NCBI GenBank assembly: GCA_947650285.1
Contig: CANTFL010001312.1
Span: 310,001-374,000, forward strand
From: Hyaloperonospora brassicae
Lineage: Eukaryota > Oomycota > Peronosporomycetes > Peronosporales > Peronosporaceae
Length of the DNA: 64,000 nt
Direction of reading: 5' to 3'
Shown here: in pieces, positions 34,909-44,812 of the stretch
Layout of the letters: each line of letters begins with the position of its first letter
How positions within the stretch are numbered: position 1 is the stretch's first letter
Notes under the pieces: model-generated
Database searches by the model: none
What the model was told of the DNA's origin: nothing
What the model saw: the letters and a program-made list of their open reading frames with translations, nothing else
Program-made: the position numbers and the translations under genes

Positions 34909-35051
34909 GGGGCCAATGGACGTGGCGGCGAGATCGACGGAGAGAGGGTGAGAGAGAGAGGAAGGAGAAGGAGAAGGAGGAAGCGCAGGAGGACGACACT
35001 CAACACGCACTTTGTACAACTCGTTCGTGCTCTTGGTGGTCGTTGGGGTAG

Positions 35052-36710
35052 CTACAGCTCGTCTTTCGTGTCGGCGTTGGTGCTGAGGCGCTTTTTCGCC
35101 TGGTCAGTGACGCTTGCTGCTGGTTGATTTGTGGCGTCTTTGTGGACTAGTGGGACGGTGACCGTCCGCTTTTCGCCATCTGTGGCGTCCACGATGTACT
35201 CGAGCAGGACGCGGTCGCCGGCTTTGAGTACCCACTTGTGCTTGCTGAAGGAATTGTAGGTGATGCTACCGCCGTTGGCTGCGAGCGTACTCATGAGCTT
35301 GTCGGACCAGTACAGCTTCACTGCACACGACGTTGGGTTTGTAAACGTGACGCTACACGCAAGGGGATCGACATCCAAGTCACGGCGGTGTCTCTTTCCG
35401 ACACGGAGACTAGCGCCCCACTTGACGCCTTCGATCACGGGACAACCTCCGTACAGCGACATGGGATCGGGCTCGCCATTTGGCTTTTGGCCGTAAAAGA
35501 GCACAGCGCTACCTCGTGAAGGGTAAAACGCCAGCTTTGTCGAGCACGACCGTACCATGTCCATCTGCGGGCTGCCTGGTTCAAACAGCTCTGCTCCAGC
35601 TGCTCCATAGTCTTGAGCTGCGTGCAGCGGGTGGCCATATTCGGCTGGCAGACCGTCTGCAGGCATGTCGGCTAGCGGAAAGACGGTCTGACCACCGCGC
35701 GCAACATCCGAGAGATGCAAAAACACGGTAGCAAACCGGTCGGAGCCTCCTTGAGGCAGGTCAAGACGAAACCCGTGAGCAGCACCGACCAGGAAATAGT
35801 CGTCGTGAGGTACGTACGCTTGCTTGGGCTGGTACTGCAGCAGTTCCAGATCCGCGGCCTTTTCGTCGCTGTCCCGTCCAAGCAAGAGCACCTGAAGCAC
35901 GCGCTTGCGCATATTTACCGCAGTGTCGGACACCGCGTCGAACACGCTCTCGCCCGAGCGGGCTTTCGTCTTGCTGGCCATGCGGTGCTTGCCACTCCCC
36001 GCGTCTCGACTCGACGGCTGCGAGCCATCACCACCACCGCCACCTCGTTGCCTCGTCTGCTGGATCAACGCGTCCGCCTCGTCGTCGCGGAAGAACTGGT
36101 GCAGGCGGAACGTCCGTGGCGTCTCGGAGATCGACTCGATCACCACCGGCTCCCCTTTGTTCGGACCTGTCTCGAGCGTCACGACCACGCGGTGACCCAG
36201 CGCGACAAACGGCCACATGAACGACAGCCCGGGAGCCACCAGGTAGAGCACGTCACCGGATCGAACGTCGGAAAACGTCTGCACGAGTTCTCCGCGGCCG
36301 GTAAAGACGCGGTCAGCAACGACACGAGCGACGTCAACGTCGTCAACGTCGTCGTCGTCAATGTCGTCTTTTGCGTCGCTGCGCTCGTTTGTGGCCGCAG
36401 TGTCCGACGTGAACGGCCCTTCGACGGCAACAAACTGCGACAAGTACGCCGCCAGGTCGCCCGCTTGGGCCCGTTTGGTCGCCAATACGGCGGCACTGAG
36501 CTCCATCTCGACGCCGCCCGTCGAGAACCCATTGCGGAAGACCGTGACGCTCTTTACTGGGGCGTCGCGGTCGACCCGACCGAGTGGCCGGTGCTCGGAC
36601 GTGAGCTGCAGCGCGTCGTGCGCCGCCTGCAGCTCGTCCCGGAACGTGTACGTCAACAGGAGAGCGGACAGGAGGAGCAACGCGAGCGCGACGTGGCCGC
36701 GCGTCCCCAT
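35052..36710 (-). CDS. ER prolyl 4-hydroxylase-like protein with VHL-like C-terminal domain and KDEL
   Basis: This 552-residue protein starts at the ATG at 36,710; the frame further up has only a GTG. Residues 7-23 are a hydrophobic signal or signal anchor, and the last four residues are KDEL, so the protein should stay in the ER lumen. A 2-oxoglutarate/Fe(II) dioxygenase domain of the P4H class spans about residues 205-437. The iron-binding H-x-D is H302-D-D304, and the 2-oxoglutarate Lys is K430 in G-V-K-W. The distal iron His, expected ten residues before that Lys, is Tyr420 (codon TAC at 35,451-35,453). Residues about 452-508 resemble the beta domain of von Hippel-Lindau protein (V-T-F-T-N-P-T-S, L-Y-W-S-D, N-S-F-S-K-H-K-W-V-L). 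A Gly/Ser loop near 231-250 is low complexity. Activity is uncertain because of the Tyr. Confidence 0.88.
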   Translation of the reverse strand: MGTRGHVALALLLLSALLLTYTFRDELQAAHDALQLTSEHRPLGRVDRDAPVKSVTVFRNGFSTGGVEMELSAAVLATKRAQAGDLAAYLSQFVAVEGPFTSDTAATNERSDAKDDIDDDDVDDVDVARVVADRVFTGRGELVQTFSDVRSGDVLYLVAPGLSFMWPFVALGHRVVVTLETGPNKGEPVVIESISETPRTFRLHQFFRDDEADALIQQTRQRGGGGGDGSQPSSRDAGSGKHRMASKTKARSGESVFDAVSDTAVNMRKRVLQVLLLGRDSDEKAADLELLQYQPKQAYVPHDDYFLVGAAHGFRLDLPQGGSDRFATVFLHLSDVARGGQTVFPLADMPADGLPAEYGHPLHAAQDYGAAGAELFEPGSPQMDMVRSCSTKLAFYPSRGSAVLFYGQKPNGEPDPMSLYGGCPVIEGVKWGASLRVGKRHRRDLDVDPLACSVTFTNPTSCAVKLYWSDKLMSTLAANGGSITYNSFSKHKWVLKAGDRVLLEYIVDATDGEKRTVTVPLVHKDATNQPAASVTDQAKKRLSTNADTKDEL

Positions 36711-37125
36711 GTTGCAGCGAAGGCGAGCGCGAGGACACGACACGGCACGAGAGGATCGGTGGCGACTGACGATCGTGGAACGTCGTAATCAAGTTGGGGT
36801 ATATTCGTTTGTAGAGGTTGCGATCGTCGGTAGGCCCTCTGAACACAACAGCTCCGAGGACGTATACGTGTTGTGGTATTTGTTTGTACAGGCCGCTCCT
36901 GCCGGCTTGCGTCCCACCTACCACCAACGCATCACAGTAGTGCGCACAAACGTCTTCTCCTACGACGGCCGCCCGCCACAGTCTGTTTACACGTGTAGCC
37001 ATCTGCATCAAAGACGCTACTGCTGTCGTTGTTTGTCGACTTTCTTGCTCCCTCTCTTGCGTCCGACCAGTGCCACGTTTCCCACCGGCAAAACGACTCA
37101 CTTGCACGGCCTCGAAGACCGACTC

Positions 37126-38373
37126 CTAGTACAAATGGCTCTTGACCAGCTTGCGGTACTTCTGGTACGCCACGCCGACGCCGCCTGCAATAAGCACGAC
37201 CATGACGAAGAACGGCAGACGCCAGCTCGACTGGGCGACCGTGAGCTCCCCTTCAACTCCCGTCGCGATCTTCTCGTTCATGTTGGAGCGCACGTCGGCC
37301 ATCTTCTGGCCAATCTTCTTGTCCATCATGGTCTCCATGCGGTCCACCAGCACCTGGATCTTGCGCTGGTTCTGCCGCTCCTTCTCCCTCAGCTTCTTGA
37401 TCGTGTTCTCCGTCTGCTCCCGCAACATCTCAAACCAGTGCTCGGTCTCGATCTGGAAGTTCTCCACAAACCTCTCCAGAATCACCGCCTTGCACGTCTG
37501 TTCACAGTGCGTGTCGTCCATGAACGACTCAAACTCTTTCGAGTAGTTGTGCGACCACGTCTCGGCGTCGACCATCGTCAAACCCTCGTCGTGTGCTTCG
37601 TCGAACGACTGCACACGCAGAATGTCGTGGTTGTCCGCCAGCGCACCCGTCGAAGCCGTGATACCGATCGTCGCGCGACGCAGCCAGTCGTCCGAAAACG
37701 GCAAGTCGCCTTTGTAACACTCTGCCCAGGCACCCGAGTTGTTCGCGTCGACCTCCACCTCAAGCGACTTGCCCTTGATTTTCACGCGGATGCGCGACGA
37801 GCTGTACACCGGGTCAAAGCTGGCGCTGTTCGAGTGGTAGCGAAACGCAGCGTCGCAGCCAATCTTGTCCTCGTCGTTAAAGTCGTCCAAGACCTTCTGG
37901 CCGTCGTTCACCTGAATCGCCACGTCCTTGTGGCCGCCGCGGTGCTCGACGTTGCGAAACGTGTCCAGAATGATGCCAAAGCCGTAGAACTTGTCGGTAA
38001 AGCCGTGATTGTCGCCGTTTTTCCACTCGGGTTCCTGCGTGAACCAGAGGCCAATGCCGTCGCCAAACCACTTTTTGCCCTGACCGTGGATGCGGTACGC
38101 AATGACCGTGGCCAGCTCGTCCTTGTCAATCGAGCCCTTGCTCCAGATGTGGCCGCGCTTGCTCTGGCGGTCCGTCGTGAGGCGGATAAAGTTCTTCTTC
38201 ACCTCTGTGGCACCGCCGTAGACAAACGTGTCCGCGATCTCACGTTTGCCGTCCGCGTTGACCACCTCAAACGGCTGTTCAAAGGTCAGCGCGGGCAGCA
38301 GCGAGGCCGACACCCACGGGACGAGCGAGCTCAGGGCCGCAGCGGACAGCAGCGTCACGACCAGACGGAGCAT
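37126..38373 (-). CDS. L-type lectin, VIP36/ERGIC-53-like cargo receptor (copy 1)
   Basis: This 415-residue type I membrane protein starts at the ATG at 38,373 (only a GTG further up). Residues 1-23 are a signal peptide. The legume-lectin-like domain (about 27-245) contains the family signature G-D-G-I-G-L-W-F and the Ca/mannose-site region L-D-T-F-R-N-V-E-H. A coiled-coil stalk (about 290-375) follows, then one transmembrane helix (about 386-402) and a short basic tail ending K-S-H-L-Y. By family knowledge such proteins bind high-mannose glycoproteins and ride between ER and Golgi. The tail has no K-K-F-F type signal, but the terminal hydrophobic pair may act in ER exit. It stands in tandem with a paralog, 375 bp away on the same strand. 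Confidence 0.92.
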   Translation of the reverse strand: MLRLVVTLLSAAALSSLVPWVSASLLPALTFEQPFEVVNADGKREIADTFVYGGATEVKKNFIRLTTDRQSKRGHIWSKGSIDKDELATVIAYRIHGQGKKWFGDGIGLWFTQEPEWKNGDNHGFTDKFYGFGIILDTFRNVEHRGGHKDVAIQVNDGQKVLDDFNDEDKIGCDAAFRYHSNSASFDPVYSSSRIRVKIKGKSLEVEVDANNSGAWAECYKGDLPFSDDWLRRATIGITASTGALADNHDILRVQSFDEAHDEGLTMVDAETWSHNYSKEFESFMDDTHCEQTCKAVILERFVENFQIETEHWFEMLREQTENTIKKLREKERQNQRKIQVLVDRMETMMDKKIGQKMADVRSNMNEKIATGVEGELTVAQSSWRLPFFVMVVLIAGGVGVAYQKYRKLVKSHLY

Positions 38374-38748
38374 CGTAGAAAACACAAGGGGTGCGACGGC
38401 AGCAGCAGTGGTCGACTCCTTGTCGTGGATCGATCGCACTCTTTTCCTCACTAATCGACTGAGGAGCTACGGGTCGGAGCGGCGTGAAGCGCCACGTGGG
38501 TCGCGATTGGTCCCTTGGAAATGCATACCGGTTATCAGAGGGAGGGGTCGCGATCCAGAACATGTGGACCACTCCATAACTCATGGCAAACACGAGAGGC
38601 AAAGACGGGTGGGGACATCATGTAGGCAGACGGGCAGAGAAGACGGCACATGTGCAGCGAGTGTATAGAACGTTACTAGGCTTCGTCATACACTGTCAGC
38701 AGTCGCAAGAAGACACACGAGTCGACCACGCCGGTCGCACCGATGCGG

Positions 38749-40008
38749 CTACAGCAAGTGGGACTTCATGAGGGACTGGTACTTGCGGTACAGGTACGCA
38801 GCCCCAGCTGCCAAGCCGATGAACAGCAGCGCGAAGGGCGTTTTCCAGCCGCCACTGGCAATGTCCGGGTTCTCTTCCAACTGTTTCGCAATCTTGTTCT
38901 GCACCTCGTCCCCAAGTACTCGCTTCGTGAAATCCAGCGACTTGTCAATGCCATTGCGTACCCTGACCTCGATCTCGCGCACACGGCGTTCGTTCTCGCT
39001 CTCTTGCTTCTTGAGCTTCGCGACTGTGTTCTCCGTCTTCTCTTTCAGATCCGAGAACCGGTGCTCCGCGTCAATGCGAAAGTTCGACATCTCCTTCCGC
39101 AGAATCGAAATGAGACAGTCCGTGTCACAGTGGGGCGAGTCGATCCAGTTCTTGTATTCCTTCGACATCGAGTTCATGACCGCCTCCGAGTCCACTTCTC
39201 CAATCGTCGCGTCCTGGAAATCCGAGTACGCGTCAAAGCGAATGACATCGTGATTGTCAGCTAGTGCGCCCGTAGACGCCGTGATGCCGATCGTCGATGT
39301 TTTCAGCCAGTCCGCTCGGAGTGACGACAGCGTCATCTCGTGACACGCTACCCATACACCCGAAGAGTGCTCATCGACCTCGACAATCAACCGGGTCTTG
39401 TCGATCCGTACCTTGACCCGCGAAATGCTGTGCGCCGGGTTAAAGTTCGCGCTCTGTTCGTGGTAACGCACGTCAGCATTGCACCCGACGCGCGTCTCGT
39501 CGTACATTTGGTCGTAGCTCTTCGTGCCATCGTTCACAAAGACACTAATGTCCTTGTGGCCGCCCGTGTGCTCCGAGTTGACAAACGTGTCAATCACGAT
39601 GCCAATACCGGTATACTTGTCGGTAAACCCGTGGTTCACCCCGGGCGCGAACACCGCTTGGTCGGTCATCCAGAGCCCAATACCGTCGCCAAACCAGCGC
39701 TTGCCTTGCCCCGAGATGCGGAACGTCAGGATGGCCGACAACTCGTCCCGACCCACGGGCGCGTTTTGCCACAAGTGGCCGCGTTTGCTCTGACGGTCGG
39801 TCGTGAGACGAACAAAGTGCTTCTTCACGTCCGTATTGCCGCCCTGCGACCACGTGGTGTTGACAATGCGCCGCTTGTCGTCGTCCATGAGCTCAAACGG
39901 CGGCTTGAACGACACGTCGTGCATGCGCTCGGCTGCAACGTGGCGGCCGAGCTGAGCCACGAGCAAGCAGAGCAGTAGCAGCGTCTGGTGGCTGCGAAGG
40001 ACCGTCAT
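38749..40008 (-). CDS. L-type lectin, VIP36/ERGIC-53-like cargo receptor (copy 2)
   Basis: This 419-residue paralog of the neighbouring gene starts at the ATG at 40,008. It has a signal peptide (about 1-26) and a lectin domain (about 30-250) with G-D-G-I-G-L-W-M and I-D-T-F-V-N-S-E-H. The segment L-T-T-D-R-Q-S-K-R-G-H is identical in both copies. A Lys/Glu-rich coiled coil follows, then a transmembrane helix near 391-405 and a tail ending K-S-H-L-L. Domain order and tail are shared with copy 1, but the stalk and the region around G-V-N-H-G-F have diverged, so the duplication is not recent. It probably acts as a cargo receptor in the early secretory pathway, as a partner or a specialised form of copy 1. 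Confidence 0.92.
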   Translation of the reverse strand: MTVLRSHQTLLLLCLLVAQLGRHVAAERMHDVSFKPPFELMDDDKRRIVNTTWSQGGNTDVKKHFVRLTTDRQSKRGHLWQNAPVGRDELSAILTFRISGQGKRWFGDGIGLWMTDQAVFAPGVNHGFTDKYTGIGIVIDTFVNSEHTGGHKDISVFVNDGTKSYDQMYDETRVGCNADVRYHEQSANFNPAHSISRVKVRIDKTRLIVEVDEHSSGVWVACHEMTLSSLRADWLKTSTIGITASTGALADNHDVIRFDAYSDFQDATIGEVDSEAVMNSMSKEYKNWIDSPHCDTDCLISILRKEMSNFRIDAEHRFSDLKEKTENTVAKLKKQESENERRVREIEVRVRNGIDKSLDFTKRVLGDEVQNKIAKQLEENPDIASGGWKTPFALLFIGLAAGAAYLYRKYQSLMKSHLL

Positions 40009-41794
40009 CGTGGGGGGGCACACACGCGCGCGCCACGTAGCTTTTCAGTCTGGCTAATGATCGTTGGGAGGCGGGGTGGGGGAGGTTTGTGTGGACCACG
40101 TCAATGGGTGGTGTGGTACACCGCGTCGATGACCGAAAGGGCGCAGGGACAGTGCTTGCGAACGCACTGAAATAGCGACACGAGGGGGCTGCAAACTGCG
40201 GCGAGTCGGAGCGAGGAGCAGTGGGTGGACATTTGATTGGAGAAAAAGAAAGAGGAAAAGGGGACGAGGGGACGAGGGGATGTGTAGAAAGAGACGAGGG
40301 GATGTGGCAACGGCAAAGAGTGGTGTGTGTGTGTGTGTGTGTGTGTGTGACTCAAAGCGCCGTATGCGATACGCAACGCTGAAGCTGCCCCGAGACACCA
40401 CCACCAGGCGTAGGCGACTTGATTGCGAGGATCATCGGCAGTAGAGAGAGAGGCAGTCGTTGAGGGAGGGCACTGTCACAGTGGCACGTGCGTTGGAAAG
40501 CTCCGCTCACATGGAGGCCAGTTCGCGCACTGGCTCTGCAGACACGAGTGATAGGAGTGTTAGCACAAATCGAATCGTGTCTACGAACAGCACCACCGAC
40601 TGGAGACCACGGGCATGTATGTCAGGCTCTTACTGTACCGGGACCCGACACGTCCTTACTGGACAAACGGTGACTCGGTCTCTTCCTACACTGTCGAGTG
40701 AGTTCTGACCACTCTCGCTGGCTCGGCCACGGTGCGAGAAGTGCACGGAACTGCCACGCGACAGGTAGCTGCTGTTTGTGGCGAAAAGGTCAGACCGCGG
40801 CCGACCTTCGCGTTAAAAGTCGAGAATGTAGTAACACCGACCGAGCTCGACGAGGATTGTGAGTCAGGGGGGCAGCTTCATCTCAGTCGCGTGACGCCCA
40901 CTAGCACCACGTCAGTCGTAGCGGGAGAGCATGTGACGAGCGCACGACGAGCCGGACAGAGTCTCGAGACGCCACGAATGTTCTCGCCGAAGCGAATGCG
41001 TTCGACGGCACTTTTGCTCGACTGTAGTCGACGCTGCTCGTCGTCCGACGCGCAGAGTGGACAAGTCGGACCGACTGAGGAGACACCTCCAACGCCGTTA
41101 ACAGAGCCCATAGCTAAGCTAGTCAGCGTAACACCACCAACACATGGCCTGCTCGTGTCTCTGCGGCCAAGAGAGAGTGGGCATGCCATACGTTGCCGCA
41201 AGGTGTGAAACGCATTGCGTTACGCCTGTGGCTCCAGTACGTATACTGCGCGCATAAATCGCATGTGTTTCGCTCGCCACTGGTCGTTCTGCCGCAGTAA
41301 TTGGCAACTGCCGGCAGTAGAACCTCCGAGCTCGTTCGCTCGCTAACTCGTCGTAGTACCCCTAGCAGGGCCAGTAAGGGGCTGGCTTTTCAGGTGTTGC
41401 AACATGTCCGGCGTGGCGCGTCATCGAGCGGTCCATGTGATTGGTCGAACGGGATCGAGAACGAACTTTCAGCCAATCGTGTGCCTCCCAGCAACACTAA
41501 CCCCCCCACTTGTGAGGTTTTTTTCGCGCTTCGGAAGCAGGGACGACGTCCATTTTGCGCCGAGCGGAAGGCGAGTGCCGCCGAGACGAAGAACGAGACG
41601 AGCGGTGCGGTCCGAGCAGCCGCTGACATCCACACACGTACGTCTGATCCTCAAGCGACGCCAGTGGTCGTCCTGCGTGTGTACTCACGTTTGCGCCCCC
41701 ACGCTCGTAGCGCGTTTGCTGCGACATTTAGGCCCCTCAAGACACGACCGCCTCAGTTCCAAGCGCTGAAAAGCGGTCGGTCGGTCGGTTGTTT
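40009..41794. other. Intergenic region, divergent promoters likely
   Basis: This stretch separates the leftward lectin gene from the rightward PDZ gene, so it should hold both promoters. A TG dinucleotide run is at 40,323-40,349. A plus frame of 158 codons from a GTG at 40,732 to 41,208 has no domain and no good ATG at its start. It could be part of an unrecognised spliced gene, but I do not call it. Confidence 0.5.
40323..40349. repeat. TG dinucleotide microsatellite
   Basis: About 13 uninterrupted GT units upstream of the second lectin gene. No other feature is attached to it. Confidence 0.95.
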
Positions 41795-44700
41795 ATGGAG
41801 TACGAAGTCATGTGGGGCGACGGCCCGTTGGGTCTGACCCTCCGTCCCGATCTGGGAGAGGACATGCCGCCTGTCGTGGGTCGGATCACGCGTCAGGACT
41901 CGGCCGCTGCCATGGCCAAAGTTGCCGTAGGCCACATGCTCGTGAGCATCAACGGCATGGATACGGCCCGTCAGGGCTATGATTTTGTGGTCAAGACGCT
42001 GCAGAAGATCCCGCGGCCCGCCACGCTGCGGTTCCGTGTGCCACGGGCCATCACAGGCAGCGCAGGTGTGTACCGTGACTCGTCACGGAGCTCTTCGCGT
42101 CAAAGTCGCGATTCGACGGGCACATCGTGGTCGGATTCCGGCAAGTCGCCGTCCAGGGTGAGCGCGTCAACGTCGTCTCGTCGACGGGAGCAATATACAG
42201 TGGTGTGGACAGAAGGTCCATTGGGGATGATTCTCCGTCCGGATGACGACGACTGTCATGTGCCTTGTATCCGTAAAATTACAGGCAAAGGAGCGGGCAC
42301 AGGCATGGAACGGGCGACGGTGGGTGATGTCTTAGTGGCCGTGAACGGCCAAGAGACAAAGTCGCTGGGCTTTCGCAGCACGATCTCGCTGCTCAAGACG
42401 ATTCGCAAGCCGGCAGTGCTCAAGTTTAAGCGTATGGGAAGGCGCATATCACGCAAGAAATCGGCGCTCGAGTCGTCGGGAGGGAGTCGTAGCGTGAGCG
42501 GTGGCATTCCCAGTGACATTGGCTCGTACGATATTGTGTGGCGGGAAGGCGATCTAGGTCTGAAGCTCAAGCCGGGACATCGGGACATTCCAGTGCTTAG
42601 TAAGCTGACGGGAAAAGGACATGCGAGTGGCCTTCAGAACGCACAAGTAGGTGATGAACTTGTGTCGGTCAATGGCACGCACGTGGAAGGAGAGACTTAC
42701 CAGGACACGCTGCGGATGCTGAAACACTCGCCGAAGCCAGCGGTGCTTCGCTTTCGCCCTGGAAAGACCCGGCGCGAGTCGATGATGTCTGTAGCATCGG
42801 TCTGTTCGGTCCGCTCGAACCCGAGCACAGAGCGGGAAGTGACGAGTGTTGCGAGTCGCCAACATGTGCCGTTATACGACGACGTGCCTGCTCCTCGCAG
42901 ATCTGCTGACGCATTGCCAATGGTCAGACCTTTGCGCCCTGAACACGAACGCTCTGACCGTGACCGCTCCAGCCGTGACCGCCCTGGCCGTGAACGTGGG
43001 CGCTCCGATCATGAGCGACAGAAGCGAAAAAAGCGCATTCCATTGAATGTAGCACGTGAGTTGGTAGCAGCGTCTCAAGGCTCGGACTTGGATCATGCTA
43101 TTTTTGCTGGCATTCCTATCACTGCCATCGAGGATGGCTCGAAGGAAGCGCATTTACTTCGCGTTCAGGCGAAGCTTTGTATTTCAAACCAAGCGAAGGT
43201 TGAGCGCATCACGCCTGCGAAGGAAGCGCTGTCGCGCGCAGAGCAGGAGGCTAGGGTGCTCCAAGAAGCCCTTGAAAAAGTGAAGAGTCAGGCGAAGAAG
43301 TACGAAGAGATTTTGGAGGCACAGTCACGTGAGCGTGTACTTGCGTTGGCAGTGCGGCACAAGCCAGAAGAAGTGGTGAAACGCCAGAACAATGTGATCA
43401 GCGAGTTGGCAGGTGTGATCTCGGGTTTCAAGCGCGACTCTTATGGCGATGTGGATATCGTTCCTCCCGTGGTTGAAGAGGATAAAGATGTACAGAAGAT
43501 TATGGACGACTTGCACAGTGTGATGAGCATTCCGGTGATTGTGCCAACCGTGAAGTTCTGTGCCGAGTGCGGTACTACCGAGAATGAGTCCAAGCTAGAT
43601 CTGGACGACGACGGCGAGTATTACTGCAAAGACTGCTGGGACAAATTCCTAAACATGTCTGGATCTTCTCCAGCTGATGCGTCAGGGGCCGAACGGGTTG
43701 AGCAATCGACTGATTCACCATCTGTGTCCGTGCACGATGCACCACCACGGCCTACAAGTTGCGTGGTCGCCGAAGACCGTGAAGCTGAAGAGCAAAAGGC
43801 ACGTGTGGAAGCAGAACGTAAGCTCATGGAGATTAAGGAGCTTCGCCGGTCAGGATCGGTTGTGCCTGAGCGACAGTTGCACAAGACCAATGCGGAGCGC
43901 TCACGGCGAGAGCGTCGCGGTCTAGAAGAGCTTGCTCAGGCGCTCCTTGAAGAAGAAGAACGCGCTCGTGCGGAGGGCAACCTTGGACTGGCCAAGAAGC
44001 TGAGTGCCCAGCGTGCACGCACGATGGCCGAGACGTCCGGCGAAGGTTTGCATCCGGGTATCACGTCGTTTTCGTCTATGAGCAGCCTGCTCGTCGGTTC
44101 GGAGGCTGAGCTTAGAAATGGCGATGACGATACCACCAAATCCAAGCTGTCGTCGTCAATGCAGATCGGTTCGCCGCTGACGTTCAGTCGCTCCGTTAGC
44201 GCAGCGCCAAGTGTGCCGTCTCAAGTGCCCGTCTCCGTGTTGCCACCCCTTTCGCCCGAACCTGCGTTGTCTCCTGTTGCCGCAGCGGAAGATGAGGCCG
44301 GAGGGGAAGCTGGAGGGACAGAAGAGGAGGAAGCAGAAGCAGCTGAGACCGTCGCGATGGAAGCCGCTAGTTCGTCGTGTGCGGCTGCAGATGCCACCGC
44401 GTCTTCGTCCGGTGGCAATGACTATGGAGATGTGAACTCAGATGAAGAGGCAGAGGATCAGATGCACATGGACGATGAAGAAGACGTGCTCCGGGAGGTG
44501 GAGGAGAAGAACTTTGCGCTCGCACGGCAGCTGGACGAGGCCCACAGTGTCATTGAGCGTGCGCGCATGTCGATCAGCATGTCCGGGGACGACGACGATG
44601 AGGAGACGACTGACGGCTTGAGCGACGAGCAGATTAGTTTATTTAAGAAACTAACGAGTCAGGCGGACGAGCGCATGTCCATGGTGGACCGTCTGCACCC

Positions 44701-44812
44701 GCAAGACGACTCGGACTCGGATTCCGACTCGAACTCGGAGGAGGGAGAACATGACGATGACGAAGAGGAGGAGGAGGAGGAGGAGGAAGAAGACGAAGGC
44801 GTGTGGATTTGA
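41795..44812 (+). CDS. Triple-PDZ scaffold protein with zinc-binding motif and coiled coils
   Basis: This 1,005-residue protein starts at the ATG at 41,795 (a TTG lies six bases earlier). Three PDZ-like repeats are evident, at about residues 2-85, 133-213 and 245-325. Each opens with a [VI]-x-W-x-[ED]-G-x-L-G segment and carries a V-G-[HD]-x-L-V-[SA]-[VI]-N-G turn followed by a helix and A-[TV]-L-[RK]-F. In each, the peptide-binding loop reads P-L-G-L, P-L-G-M or D-L-G-L. Basic and helical segments follow. A small zinc-binding motif starts near residue 589 (C-A-E-C, then C-K-D-C about 20 residues on). A Glu/Lys coiled coil and a very acidic tail with Asp/Ser and Glu runs complete it. It is probably a cytoplasmic scaffold that gathers proteins by their C-termini. 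No enzyme domain is present and I know no named ortholog. Confidence 0.85.
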   Translation: MEYEVMWGDGPLGLTLRPDLGEDMPPVVGRITRQDSAAAMAKVAVGHMLVSINGMDTARQGYDFVVKTLQKIPRPATLRFRVPRAITGSAGVYRDSSRSSSRQSRDSTGTSWSDSGKSPSRVSASTSSRRREQYTVVWTEGPLGMILRPDDDDCHVPCIRKITGKGAGTGMERATVGDVLVAVNGQETKSLGFRSTISLLKTIRKPAVLKFKRMGRRISRKKSALESSGGSRSVSGGIPSDIGSYDIVWREGDLGLKLKPGHRDIPVLSKLTGKGHASGLQNAQVGDELVSVNGTHVEGETYQDTLRMLKHSPKPAVLRFRPGKTRRESMMSVASVCSVRSNPSTEREVTSVASRQHVPLYDDVPAPRRSADALPMVRPLRPEHERSDRDRSSRDRPGRERGRSDHERQKRKKRIPLNVARELVAASQGSDLDHAIFAGIPITAIEDGSKEAHLLRVQAKLCISNQAKVERITPAKEALSRAEQEARVLQEALEKVKSQAKKYEEILEAQSRERVLALAVRHKPEEVVKRQNNVISELAGVISGFKRDSYGDVDIVPPVVEEDKDVQKIMDDLHSVMSIPVIVPTVKFCAECGTTENESKLDLDDDGEYYCKDCWDKFLNMSGSSPADASGAERVEQSTDSPSVSVHDAPPRPTSCVVAEDREAEEQKARVEAERKLMEIKELRRSGSVVPERQLHKTNAERSRRERRGLEELAQALLEEEERARAEGNLGLAKKLSAQRARTMAETSGEGLHPGITSFSSMSSLLVGSEAELRNGDDDTTKSKLSSSMQIGSPLTFSRSVSAAPSVPSQVPVSVLPPLSPEPALSPVAAAEDEAGGEAGGTEEEEAEAAETVAMEAASSSCAAADATASSSGGNDYGDVNSDEEAEDQMHMDDEEDVLREVEEKNFALARQLDEAHSVIERARMSISMSGDDDDEETTDGLSDEQISLFKKLTSQADERMSMVDRLHPQDDSDSDSDSNSEEGEHDDDEEEEEEEEEEDEGVWI

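Noticed and set aside
34111..35019. A 302-codon minus-strand open frame over the ESF2-like gene
   Set aside because: Leu/Arg-rich antisense shadow of a gene with a recognisable RRM.
35715..36788. A 357-codon plus-strand open frame
   Set aside because: Antisense to the hydroxylase-like gene, no domain, Arg/His/Val-rich shadow composition.
36361..38454. A 697-codon plus-strand open frame
   Set aside because: It lies antisense to the hydroxylase and lectin genes, whose domains are clear on the minus strand. Its composition (Arg/His/Val-rich) is that of a shadow of high-GC coding DNA.
40732..41208. A 158-codon plus-strand open frame
   Set aside because: It starts at GTG, has no domain, and I could not join it to other exons by plausible splice sites.
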